Shown one piece after another: positions 1 to 6,633 of a stretch of 7,622 bases of DNA. This DNA is from Oscillospiraceae bacterium (GTDB lineage: Bacteria; Bacillota; Clostridia; Oscillospirales; Oscillospiraceae). Position 1 is the stretch's first letter. Each line of letters begins with the position of its first letter. The notes beneath the pieces were generated by a model. The model searched no databases. It had not been told where the DNA came from and saw only the letters and a list, made by a program, of their open reading frames with translations. Location: positions 1 to 7,622 of the forward strand of contig CAJGCI010000087.1 in NCBI GenBank assembly GCA_904501855.1, given 5' to 3'. The position numbers and the translations under genes are program-made.

Positions 1-687
1 CGGCCCTATGTGGTGATGAAATACGCCATGAGTCTCGACGGCAAGATCGCCTGCCGCACCGGGGACAGTAAATGGATCACCGGAGAGACGGCACGGGAAC
101 ATGTACATCTGCTCCGGAAACGGTATTCCGCCATCCTTGCCGGAATCGGAACGGTCCTGGCGGATGATCCCATGCTCAACTGCCGCGCGGAGGAAGGCGT
201 GGATCCCGTCCGGGTAATCTGTGATTCCTGCCTTCGCATCCCGCTGGACAGCCGCATCCTTCAGACCGCCCGTGAGATCCCCACCATCATCGCCGCGGCG
301 GGCAATACCCTGAAGATTCCCGGTGCCGCGGTGCAGGTCCTGAAGATCCAGGAACTGGGCGCGGAAGTGATCTCCTGCGGAGAGGACCGGGTGGATCTTT
401 CCCGGCTGATGGAACTTCTGGGAAAGCGGAAGATCGACAGTGTGCTGGTGGAAGGCGGAGGGAGCATCCACGGCTCCATCCGGGACGAAGGACTGGCGCA
501 GAAAGCCGTCATCTATGTGGGAAATGTGCTCATCGGCGGAGCGGATGCACCGTCTCCGGTCAAAGGGACGGGAGCGGAACGGATGACCGATGCGGCACGT
601 CTGATGAATATGTCCGTGGAACAGCTGGGTGATGATCTCTGCATCACCGGTTATTTCCCGCAGCAGGAAACCTTGAAGGGAGAGTGA
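1..687 (+). CDS. ribD: RibD, C-terminal reductase part (5'-truncated by window edge)
   Basis: This is the end of the bifunctional riboflavin protein RibD. The full protein deaminates the GTP-derived diaminopyrimidine phosphate and then uses NADPH to reduce its ribosyl side chain to ribityl, in the cytoplasm. The frame is open from base 1, so the 228 residues here are a fragment. Full RibD is about 360-370 residues, and the zinc deaminase domain (about 140 residues) lies outside the window. The fragment opens with RPYVVMKYAMSLDGKIA, the typical start of the reductase domain. AGIGTVLADDPML follows at fragment residues 47-59, and the glycine-rich VEGGGSIHGS at 150-159; these are standard RibD_C signatures for NADPH and substrate binding. 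The stop lies 4 bases before ribE, which fits one operon. The GTG codons near base 10 are internal and not the true start. Identification is by family motifs and context, and is secure. Confidence 0.95.
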   Translation, partial: RPYVVMKYAMSLDGKIACRTGDSKWITGETAREHVHLLRKRYSAILAGIGTVLADDPMLNCRAEEGVDPVRVICDSCLRIPLDSRILQTAREIPTIIAAAGNTLKIPGAAVQVLKIQELGAEVISCGEDRVDLSRLMELLGKRKIDSVLVEGGGSIHGSIRDEGLAQKAVIYVGNVLIGGADAPSPVKGTGAERMTDAARLMNMSVEQLGDDLCITGYFPQQETLKGE

Positions 688-691
688 GGAA

Positions 692-1342
692 ATGTTTACA
701 GGGATCGTAGAGGAGACCGGAACGCTCCGGAGCCTGTCCCGGGGACAGAAGTCCTGTGTGATCCATATCCAGTGCAGCACCGTGCTGGAAGATACAAAGA
801 TCGGAGACAGCATCGCGGTCAACGGGATCTGCCTCACCGTAACGGGGATGGAGAGCGGCGGATTTACCGCCGATGTCATGAACGAGACCCTGTCCCGGTC
901 CTCGCTGGGACAGACCTCGCCGGGAGATCCGGTGAATCTGGAACGGGCCATGGCAGCCAATGGACGATTCGGCGGCCATATCGTGTCCGGTCATATCGAC
1001 GGCACCGGCGTGATCCGGGACATCCGTTCCGATGACAACGCCGTGTGGTATACGGTGGAAGCACCGCCGGAGATCCTCCGGTATGTGGTGGAGAAAGGCT
1101 CCATCGCCATCGACGGGATCAGCCTGACCGTAGCCCGGGTGGACGACCGGTCCTTTCAGGTCTCGGTGATCCCGCATACCAGAGCGGTCACCGCACTTTC
1201 CAGCCGCCGGGTGGGTTCTCCGGTGAATCTGGAAAACGATATTGTAGGAAAATATGTGGAAAAACTGATGCAGCCGGCTCCCCCGGAGGACAGCAAGTCT
1301 TCTCCCATTACCATGGAGTTTCTGGCACAGTATGGATTTTAG
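692..1342 (+). CDS. ribE: Riboflavin synthase, alpha subunit
   Basis: Riboflavin synthase catalyses the last step: two 6,7-dimethyl-8-ribityllumazine molecules disproportionate to riboflavin and 5-amino-6-ribitylaminouracil. The protein is 216 residues, normal for the family, with the two tandem lumazine-binding barrels expected. The N-terminal signature MFTGIVEETG is at 1-10, NGICLTVT with Cys47 at 44-51, and GGHIVSGHIDG at 94-104. The second barrel has DGISLTV at 141-147, IPHT at 160-163 and NLENDIVGKY at 179-188, followed by the trimerisation helix. Residues 192-216 form a tail ending in ITMEFLAQYGF. The ATG at 692 is supported by AGGGAG at 677-682, inside the end of ribD, so translation is probably coupled to ribD. 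B. subtilis uses the same order, sometimes naming this gene ribB. Nothing is broken or unusual. Confidence 0.96.
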   Translation: MFTGIVEETGTLRSLSRGQKSCVIHIQCSTVLEDTKIGDSIAVNGICLTVTGMESGGFTADVMNETLSRSSLGQTSPGDPVNLERAMAANGRFGGHIVSGHIDGTGVIRDIRSDDNAVWYTVEAPPEILRYVVEKGSIAIDGISLTVARVDDRSFQVSVIPHTRAVTALSSRRVGSPVNLENDIVGKYVEKLMQPAPPEDSKSSPITMEFLAQYGF

Positions 1343-1359
1343 ATTGAGGGGATAGTACA

Positions 1360-2565
1360 ATGGCAAAAGAATTCGGAACAATCGATCAGGCGTTAACCGA
1401 CCTGAAAAACGGAAAGATCATCCTTGTTCTGGATGATCCGGACCGTGAGAATGAAGGGGATATGATCTGCGCAGCGCAGTTCGCCACCACGGAGAACGTC
1501 AACATGATGGCCTCCCGGGCAAAGGGACTGATCTGCATGCCCATGAGCCGCCAGCTGTGCGAGAAGCTGGCGCTTCCCCAGATGGTGTCCGTCAATACGG
1601 ATAACCACAGTACGGCGTTCACCGTATCCATCGACCACGTGGAGACCACCACCGGCATCTCCGCGGAGGAGCGGTCGGTCACGGCACTGCGGAGCGTGAT
1701 GGATGATGCCAAACCGTCGGATTTCCGGCGGCCTGGCCACATGTTTCCTCTCCGTGCCCGGGACGGCGGCGTTCTTGTGCGGGGCGGACATACGGAGGCC
1801 ACGGTGGATCTGATGCGTCTGGCAGGACTGAAGGAATGCGGACTGTGCTGTGAAGTCATGAGGGACGACGGCACCATGATGCGCAAGACGGAGATCCTGG
1901 AACTGGCGGAGGAACTGGATATGACGGTGGTCACCATCGCCGATCTCATTCAGTACCGGCTCGCCCGGGAGAGCATCGTAAAGCGGGAAGCGGAGGCGAA
2001 ACTGCCCACCGATTACGGCGATTTCCGGATCATGGGATATCAGAATATCATCAACGGCGATCATCATGTGGCTCTGGTCATGGGAGATATCGCGGACGGG
2101 GAACCGGTGCTGTGCCGGGTCCACTCCGAGTGTCTGACCGGCGATGTGTTCGGCTCCAAGCGCTGCGACTGCGGCGATCAGCTGCACCAGGCCATGGAGA
2201 TCATCCGGCAGGAGGGCCGGGGCGTTGTCCTGTATCTCCGGCAGGAAGGCCGGGGCATCGGGCTGATCAACAAACTGAAAGCCTATGAACTGCAGGAACA
2301 GGGATATGATACGGTGGAAGCCAATGTGATGCTGGGATTCCCCGCGGACATGCGGGAGTACGGTGTGGGAGCACAGATCCTCCGGGATCTCGGAGCGAGA
2401 AAGCTCCGCATCCTCACCAACAATCCCCGGAAGATCACGGGACTTGCCGGATATGGCATCACCATCGAGGAGCGGGTCCCCATTCAGATCCCGGCACAGA
2501 AATTCGATTATAAATACCTGAAGACCAAACAGGATAAAATGGAACATATGACCAATTACGTCTGA
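1360..2565 (+). CDS. ribBA: Bifunctional DHBP synthase / GTP cyclohydrolase II
   Basis: This fused enzyme feeds both branches of riboflavin synthesis. The RibB half turns ribulose 5-phosphate into 3,4-dihydroxy-2-butanone 4-phosphate and formate. The RibA half opens GTP to the diaminopyrimidine phosphate, releasing formate and pyrophosphate. Length is 401 residues, normal for fused RibBA. RibB (about 1-205) has the acidic metal and substrate motif DDPDRENEGD at 25-34, Cys59 in GLICMPM, STAFTVSID at 84-92, RPGHMFPLRARDGG at 124-137, RGGHTEA at 141-147 and CEVM at 164-167. RibA (about 206-401) has VHSECLTGD with the zinc ligands Cys258, Cys269 and Cys271, then LYLRQEGRGIGL at 291-302 with the catalytic-type Tyr292, and LTNNPRK at 352-358. 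TTGISAEER at 97-105 carries Glu where many relatives have Asp. The ATG at 1360 is preceded by TGAGGGG at 1345-1351, and the gap to ribE is 17 bases. Confidence 0.96.
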   Translation: MAKEFGTIDQALTDLKNGKIILVLDDPDRENEGDMICAAQFATTENVNMMASRAKGLICMPMSRQLCEKLALPQMVSVNTDNHSTAFTVSIDHVETTTGISAEERSVTALRSVMDDAKPSDFRRPGHMFPLRARDGGVLVRGGHTEATVDLMRLAGLKECGLCCEVMRDDGTMMRKTEILELAEELDMTVVTIADLIQYRLARESIVKREAEAKLPTDYGDFRIMGYQNIINGDHHVALVMGDIADGEPVLCRVHSECLTGDVFGSKRCDCGDQLHQAMEIIRQEGRGVVLYLRQEGRGIGLINKLKAYELQEQGYDTVEANVMLGFPADMREYGVGAQILRDLGARKLRILTNNPRKITGLAGYGITIEERVPIQIPAQKFDYKYLKTKQDKMEHMTNYV

Positions 2566-2603
2566 GATCACGAGAAAGAACGAATAACCAGGAGGAAATC
2601 ATT

Positions 2604-3071
2604 ATGAAGACATTTGAAGGAAAAGTAGTAGCCGGAAAAGTACGCATCGGCATCGTCGCAGCACGTTTCAATGAATTTATCGTATCCAAACTTATCGGCG
2701 GCGCGGAAGACGCGCTTCTCCGTCACGGCGTGTCCGGAGACAACATCGATCTGGCCTGGGTACCCGGTGCCTTTGAGATCCCGGTGATCGCAAAGAAGAT
2801 GGCGGAGTCCGGCAAGTATGACGCAGTCATCTGTCTGGGCGCGGTGATCCGCGGTTCCACCAGCCACTATGATCTGGTTTGCAATGAGACCAGCAAGGGT
2901 ATCGCGCAGGTCGGGCTGCACACCGGCGTTCCCACCCTGTTCGGGATCGTGACCACAGACACCATCGAGCAGGCCATCGAGCGGGCCGGCACCAAGGCAG
3001 GCAACAAGGGATATGACGCTGCCTGTTCCGCCATTGAGATGATCAATCTCATCCATGAGATCGAACAGTGA
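2604..3071 (+). CDS. ribH: 6,7-dimethyl-8-ribityllumazine synthase
   Basis: RibH condenses 5-amino-6-ribitylaminouracil with 3,4-dihydroxy-2-butanone 4-phosphate to give the lumazine substrate of riboflavin synthase. Family members form pentamers or 60-subunit icosahedral shells in the cytoplasm; the sequence does not show which applies here. The protein is 155 residues, typical for the family. It shows RFNEF at 21-25, PGAFEIP at 54-60 and GAVIRGSTSHYD at 79-90, with the catalytic-type His88. GIVTTDTIEQA lies at 114-124 and KAGNKG at 131-136. The ATG at 2604 has a perfect AGGAGG (2590-2595) 8 bases upstream, the best ribosome binding site in the operon. That fits the high RibH output needed to build a multimer. 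The 38-base gap after ribBA holds nothing else that I can see. The stop overlaps or abuts the next gene. Confidence 0.96.
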   Translation: MKTFEGKVVAGKVRIGIVAARFNEFIVSKLIGGAEDALLRHGVSGDNIDLAWVPGAFEIPVIAKKMAESGKYDAVICLGAVIRGSTSHYDLVCNETSKGIAQVGLHTGVPTLFGIVTTDTIEQAIERAGTKAGNKGYDAACSAIEMINLIHEIEQ

Positions 3072-3073
3072 TC

Positions 3074-3745
3074 ATGGATAACAGATTGAATCCGCGGCCG
3101 GATCTTGTCATCTTCGACATGGACGGGCTGATCCTGGATTCGGAACAGCTGTTCATGGAACAGGAGCGGATCGTCGGCCGGCAGTACGGTTATGATATGA
3201 CACCGGAAAACTACATCACCACCATCGGTACCGCAGGAGATACGCTAAGGAAGATCCTGACTGGCCTGTACGGGGAGGACTATCCCATGGAGAAGATCTC
3301 CCGGGAGAGCCGGGAACGGGTGGACCGGATCATTGAGGAGCAGGGGCCACCGGTAAAACCGGGGATCGGCGAATTGATGGAAGGGCTGCATCGAAACTGC
3401 ATTCCATTCTGTATCTGCACGTCCACGGATACCGCCACGGCGACGCACTATATGGATATGGCGGGATTCCTGCCGTATCTGCAGTTTCTCATCGGAGGCG
3501 AACAGACGAAAAAGTCAAAGCCGGATCCGGACATCTTTCTGCAGGCCTGCAGAAGGGCAGGCGTTCCGCCGGAGAACTGCCTGGTGATCGAGGACTCTCC
3601 CAACGGGATCCGGGCCGCACTGGCGGCGGGGATGCAGGTGATCGCCATTCCGGATCTGGTTCCGGTCCCGGAGGAACTGAAGGACCGGGTCACGGCGGAG
3701 GTCGTCTCCGCGGAACAGATCCCCGAACTCATGGAGCTGAACTAA
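3074..3745 (+). CDS. HAD-superfamily phosphatase (beta-phosphoglucomutase-like), coupled to ribH
   Basis: This is a haloacid dehalogenase-type hydrolase of 223 residues, probably a cytosolic small-molecule phosphatase or phosphomutase. Motif I is FDMDGLILDSE at 14-24, with Asp15 as expected nucleophile and Asp17 as acid/base. A helical cap (about 20-85) sits between motif I and motif II, placing it in subfamily I near beta-PGM and YigB-like enzymes. Motif II is CTST at 105-108, motif III the lysine in KKSKPDPDIF (127-136), and motif IV VIEDSPNG at 161-168 with Glu163 and Asp164. All catalytic residues are present. I chose the ATG at 3074, two bases after the ribH stop. A GTG at 3068 in the same frame, overlapping that stop by four bases, is an equally plausible start and adds two residues. 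Coupling to ribH suggests the still-unassigned dephosphorylation step of riboflavin synthesis, or FMN hydrolysis. The substrate is an inference; the family is certain. Confidence 0.9.
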   Translation: MDNRLNPRPDLVIFDMDGLILDSEQLFMEQERIVGRQYGYDMTPENYITTIGTAGDTLRKILTGLYGEDYPMEKISRESRERVDRIIEEQGPPVKPGIGELMEGLHRNCIPFCICTSTDTATATHYMDMAGFLPYLQFLIGGEQTKKSKPDPDIFLQACRRAGVPPENCLVIEDSPNGIRAALAAGMQVIAIPDLVPVPEELKDRVTAEVVSAEQIPELMELN

Positions 3746-3759
3746 CTCAATGAGATTAG

Positions 3760-3787
3760 TTGTATCCGTGACGATTTGTGCTATAAT
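3760..3787 (+). promoter_or_regulatory. Predicted sigma-A promoter of the CofE-like gene, extended -10
   Basis: A perfect TATAAT at 3782-3787 is preceded by TG at 3779-3780 with one base between, the extended -10 form. The best -35 is a weak TTGTAT at 3760-3765 with a 16-base spacer. The extended -10 probably compensates for it. Transcription would start near 3793-3795, right at the first leader hairpin. The site lies in an AT-rich gap just after the riboflavin operon. Confidence 0.7.
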
Positions 3788-3793
3788 ATCTAA

Positions 3794-3829
3794 GGTCCTT
3801 TTTCGGGACCCCCGGCACAGCGTGCCGGG
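3794..3829 (+). other. Two abutting hairpins in the 5' leader of the CofE-like gene
   Basis: The first hairpin pairs GGTCC (3794-3798) with GGACC (3806-3810) around the loop TTTTTCG. The second follows with no unpaired base and pairs CCCGGCAC (3811-3818) with GTGCCGGG (3822-3829) around a three-base AGC loop. No T-run follows the second stem, so it does not look like an intrinsic terminator. The predicted transcript would begin at the foot of the first hairpin, which could protect the 5' end of the mRNA. The segment 3797-3803 (CCTTTTT) could instead pair with the ribosome binding site at 3849-3855 (GGAAAGG), counting two G-U pairs. The hairpins are seen directly; a regulatory role is inference. 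I recognise no known riboswitch class here. Confidence 0.55.
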
Positions 3830-3862
3830 AACAGCACTTTGTTAAGAAGGAAAGGTTGAAAA

Positions 3863-5056
3863 ATGGAACGTAGAGTAGGTACGGTCTCCCGCGGCATTCG
3901 CTGCCCCATCATCCGTGAGGGAGATGATCTTTCGGAGATCGTCGTAAACAGTGTCATTGAAGCGTCCCAGGCGGAAGGGTTCTCCCTTCATGACCGCGAT
4001 GTGGTCGCCATTACCGAATCCGTCGTGGCCCGTTCACAGGGCAACTATGCCTCCATCGACGCCATAGCAAAAGACGTCAGGGAAAAGACCGGCGGCGGTA
4101 CGGTGGGAGTTATTTTCCCCATCCTGTCCCGCAACCGTTTCGCCATCTGCCTGAAGGGCATCGCCAAGGGCGTGGAAAAGATCGTCCTCATGCTGTCCTA
4201 TCCCAGTGATGAAGTGGGCAACGAGCTCATTTCCCTGGACAAGCTGGATGACGCCGGGGTCAACCCCTATTCCGATGTTCTTTCTCTGGAACAGTACCGT
4301 GATCTGTTTGGCGAGAATCTTCACCCCTTTACCGGTGTGGATTATGTGGCCTATTACAGTGAGATCATCCGGGAATGCGGCGCGGAGGTGGAAGTCATCT
4401 TCGCCAATCACGCCCAGGATATCCTGACCTATACGGATAAAGTCATCGCGGCGGATATCCATACCCGCAACCGCACCAAGCGGATCCTGATGGCCAACGG
4501 CGCCAGCGTGGTGCTGGGACTGGATGAGATCCTGAACAAGCCGGTGGACGGCAGCGGATATAACGAGAAATACGGTCTTCTGGGATCCAACAAATCCACA
4601 GAAGAGTCCGTCAAGCTCTTCCCCAATGAATGCACGGATCTGGTGGCGTCCATTCAGAGCAAGCTGAAGGACCGCACCGGCAAGATGCTGGAAGTCATGG
4701 TCTACGGCGACGGTGCATTCAAGGATCCCGTGGGCAAGATCTGGGAACTGGCAGACCCCGTGGTGGGTGTGGCCAGCACGCCGGGTCTGGACGGAACGCC
4801 CAACGAGCTGAAGCTGAAGTATCTGGCGGATAATGATTTCAAGGATCTCAGCGGCGAAGCACTGAAGGAAGCCATCTCCCAGCGCATCCGTGAGAAAGAC
4901 GGAAACCTGGTGGGCAAGATGGAATCCGAGGGCACGACGCCCCGCCGTCTTACCGATCTGATCGGGTCTCTGTGCGACCTGACCTCCGGTTCCGGTGACA
5001 AGGGCACGCCCGTGGTCCTGGTACAGGGTTACTTCGACAACTACACCAACGACTGA
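3863..5056 (+). CDS. Divergent coenzyme F420-0:gamma-glutamyl ligase (CofE)-family protein
   Basis: I assign this 397-residue protein to the F420_ligase (CofE) family from its fold-level pattern. The characterised family members add glutamate to coenzyme F420-0 with GTP and a divalent metal. DVVAITESVVARSQGN at 46-61 matches the DVVVVTSKIVSKAEG-type stretch of CofE. VYGDGAFKDPVG at 280-291 with GVAST at 302-306 sits where CofE has its aspartate/GRPWR/GVA-type region. The protein is much longer than archaeal CofE (about 250 residues), with extra sequence mainly after residue 110. The usual N-A-G-x-D-x-S-N motif is not evident; the segment around 88-120 reads differently. No signal peptide or membrane segment is seen. 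The start is supported by AAGGAAAGG at 3847-3855. The gene has its own promoter and terminator beside the riboflavin operon. No other F420 gene is visible, so another substrate, for example folate, is possible. The reaction is unknown. Confidence 0.75.
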   Translation: MERRVGTVSRGIRCPIIREGDDLSEIVVNSVIEASQAEGFSLHDRDVVAITESVVARSQGNYASIDAIAKDVREKTGGGTVGVIFPILSRNRFAICLKGIAKGVEKIVLMLSYPSDEVGNELISLDKLDDAGVNPYSDVLSLEQYRDLFGENLHPFTGVDYVAYYSEIIRECGAEVEVIFANHAQDILTYTDKVIAADIHTRNRTKRILMANGASVVLGLDEILNKPVDGSGYNEKYGLLGSNKSTEESVKLFPNECTDLVASIQSKLKDRTGKMLEVMVYGDGAFKDPVGKIWELADPVVGVASTPGLDGTPNELKLKYLADNDFKDLSGEALKEAISQRIREKDGNLVGKMESEGTTPRRLTDLIGSLCDLTSGSGDKGTPVVLVQGYFDNYTND

Positions 5057-5071
5057 TCATCAGTTTATATG

Positions 5072-5099
5072 ACGGCGCTCCTGCGGGAGCGCCGTTTTT
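5072..5099 (+). terminator. Rho-independent terminator of the CofE-like gene
   Basis: ACGGCGCTCC (5072-5081) pairs perfectly with GGAGCGCCGT (5086-5095) around the loop TGCG. The stem is 10 bp and GC-rich, and runs directly into a T5 tract (5095-5099). It begins 15 bases after the stop codon. It should separate the CofE-like transcript, and any read-through from the riboflavin operon, from pyruvate kinase. Confidence 0.93.
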
Positions 5100-5119
5100 C
5101 AATTGGGGGAAGAAATTCC

Positions 5120-5148
5120 TTGTGATAAAGGATGAATCCGATTATAAT
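5120..5148 (+). promoter_or_regulatory. Predicted sigma-A promoter of pyk
   Basis: TTGTGA (5120-5125, four of six consensus bases) and a perfect TATAAT (5143-5148) are separated by the ideal 17 bases. The region is markedly AT-rich compared with the coding sequence around it. Transcription should start near 5155, giving a leader of only about 30 bases with no hairpin that I can see. Confidence 0.8.
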
Positions 5149-5183
5149 TTTATATAGAACTAGAAGGAAAAGCGGGGTTCATT

Positions 5184-6617
5184 ATGAGAAATACAAAAGT
5201 AATATGCACACTGGGTCCGGCTGTGGACAACGAAGAGTCCATTGAGGCTCTCATCCGTGCCGGCATGAACTGTGCCCGTTTTAATTTTTCCCATGGCAAT
5301 CACGAATCTCATCTGGCGACCCTCAACCGGTTGAAGAGCGTGAGGGACCGGCTGGGTGCCCCGGTGGCTGCCATGCTGGATACCAAGGGTCCCGAGATCC
5401 GCGTGAAGACCTTTAAAAATAATTCCGTGGAACTGGAAGCGGGAGCCCGTTTTACGCTGACCAGCCGGGATGTGGAGGGCACGGAGAAGATCGTGTCCGT
5501 GACCTACGATCATCTGGCAGAGGAACTGAGCGAGGGCAATGTGATCCTGATCGACGACGGACTCATCGGCCTTCGCGTGGAGAGCATCAACGGCCCGGAC
5601 ATTCACTGTGTCGTGGAGAGCGGCGGGCCGCTGTCCAATAACAAGAGCATCAACATTCCGGGCGTTCATATCAATCTGCCGGCTCTGACGGAAAAGGATA
5701 TCCGTGATCTGGAGTTTGCAGCGGAGAACGATTTTGATGCCATTGCCGCATCCTTCATCCGCTCCGCCAGTGATGTCAAGGCCATCCGCAAGGTGCTGAA
5801 GGAGAACAATGCTTCCGATATCCTCGTCATCTCCAAGATCGAGAATCAGGAGGGCGTGGATAATGTGGATGCCATCATCAAAGCATCCGACGGTGTCATG
5901 GTGGCCCGCGGTGATCTTGGCGTGGAGATCCCCGCAGCCCGTGTTCCCGTGATCCAGAAACAGATCATACGGAAATGCCAGACGGCTGGGAAGATCGTCA
6001 TCACCGCCACGCAGATGCTGGATTCCATGATCCGCAATCCCCGTCCCACCAGAGCGGAAGTCTCCGATGTGGCCAATGCCGTCTTCGACGGCACGGACTG
6101 CGTCATGCTCTCCGGCGAGACGGCAGGGGGCAAGCATCCCATCGAGGCGCTGCAGACCATGGTGGAGATCGTGAAGGAAGCGGAACAGTCGGTGGATTAC
6201 TGGACGATCTTCAACGACTCCAGACTGGCAGACCGGACGCAGATCAATGACGCGGTGACCCATACCTGCTGTCTGACTGCAAGGGACCTGCAGGCGCGGG
6301 CCATCATCTGTCCCACCCAGTCCGGACATACCGCAAGGATGATCTCCCGGTTCCGTCCCGGATGCAAGATCGTGGCACTGACCATGACCGAACGGGTGCG
6401 CCGTCAGATGTGTTTCTGCTGGGGCGTGATCCCCGGACTGATCGGTCTGGTGGATACCACCGACCGTCTGCTGTCCTACAGTCTGGAGGAAGCCTACAAG
6501 ATGCGTCAGGTGGATAACGGTGATACCTGTGTCATCACCGCAGGGATCCCCATCGGACAGACGGGATCCACCAACCTCATCAAAGCCTGTGAAGTGGATT
6601 TTAACGAAGAAAACTGA
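5184..6617 (+). CDS. pyk: Pyruvate kinase (short form)
   Basis: Pyruvate kinase transfers phosphate from phosphoenolpyruvate to ADP, giving pyruvate and ATP at the end of glycolysis in the cytoplasm. The 477-residue protein has the A, B and C domains but not the extra C-terminal PEP-utiliser-like domain of Bacillus enzymes (about 585 residues). Seen motifs are TKVICTLGPA at 4-13, RFNFSHG at 32-38 (Arg32, Asn34, Ser36), DTKGPEIR at 66-73, ISKIENQEG at 216-224 with catalytic-type Lys218 and Glu220, MVARGDLGVEIP at 239-250, ITATQML at 273-279, and RPTRAEVSDVANAVFDG at 287-303. The regulatory C domain includes SGHTARMISRFRP at 380-392. An ungapped match from DDGL places Ser116 where muscle enzyme has the potassium-linked Glu117. 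The start fits the family N-terminus. GCGGGG at 5172-5177 or AGAAGGAAA at 5162-5170 may serve as ribosome binding site, neither ideal. It appears monocistronic between two terminators. Confidence 0.97.
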   Translation: MRNTKVICTLGPAVDNEESIEALIRAGMNCARFNFSHGNHESHLATLNRLKSVRDRLGAPVAAMLDTKGPEIRVKTFKNNSVELEAGARFTLTSRDVEGTEKIVSVTYDHLAEELSEGNVILIDDGLIGLRVESINGPDIHCVVESGGPLSNNKSINIPGVHINLPALTEKDIRDLEFAAENDFDAIAASFIRSASDVKAIRKVLKENNASDILVISKIENQEGVDNVDAIIKASDGVMVARGDLGVEIPAARVPVIQKQIIRKCQTAGKIVITATQMLDSMIRNPRPTRAEVSDVANAVFDGTDCVMLSGETAGGKHPIEALQTMVEIVKEAEQSVDYWTIFNDSRLADRTQINDAVTHTCCLTARDLQARAIICPTQSGHTARMISRFRPGCKIVALTMTERVRRQMCFCWGVIPGLIGLVDTTDRLLSYSLEEAYKMRQVDNGDTCVITAGIPIGQTGSTNLIKACEVDFNEEN

Positions 6618-6633
6618 ACCGGACACAAAAAGT

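Noticed and set aside
644..1381. Open frame of 245 codons on the - strand opposite ribE.
   Set aside because: ribE is intact on the + strand with all family motifs; the antisense product resembles no family.
2206..2256. Near-identical 18-base direct repeat (2206-2223 and 2239-2256, one mismatch) spaced 33 bases apart within ribBA.
   Set aside because: It encodes RQEGRG twice. The second copy is the invariant RibA motif and the first corresponds to the EEGRG-type segment found in E. coli RibA. It is a family trait with local codon similarity, not a duplication event.
1393..2571. Long open frame of 392 codons on the - strand opposite ribBA.
   Set aside because: The + strand frame encodes a full RibBA with all motifs. 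The antisense frame has no recognisable domain and is a by-product of GC-rich codon use.
1..3745. FMN riboswitch controlling the riboflavin operon.
   Set aside because: No FMN aptamer-like sequence was recognised in any gap of the window. If present it would lie upstream of ribD, outside the left edge.
3811..3829. GC-rich 8-bp hairpin as terminator of the riboflavin operon.
   Set aside because: The sequence after it is AACAGCACTTTG, with no T-run, and it lies downstream of a good promoter for the next gene. A leader structure is the better reading.
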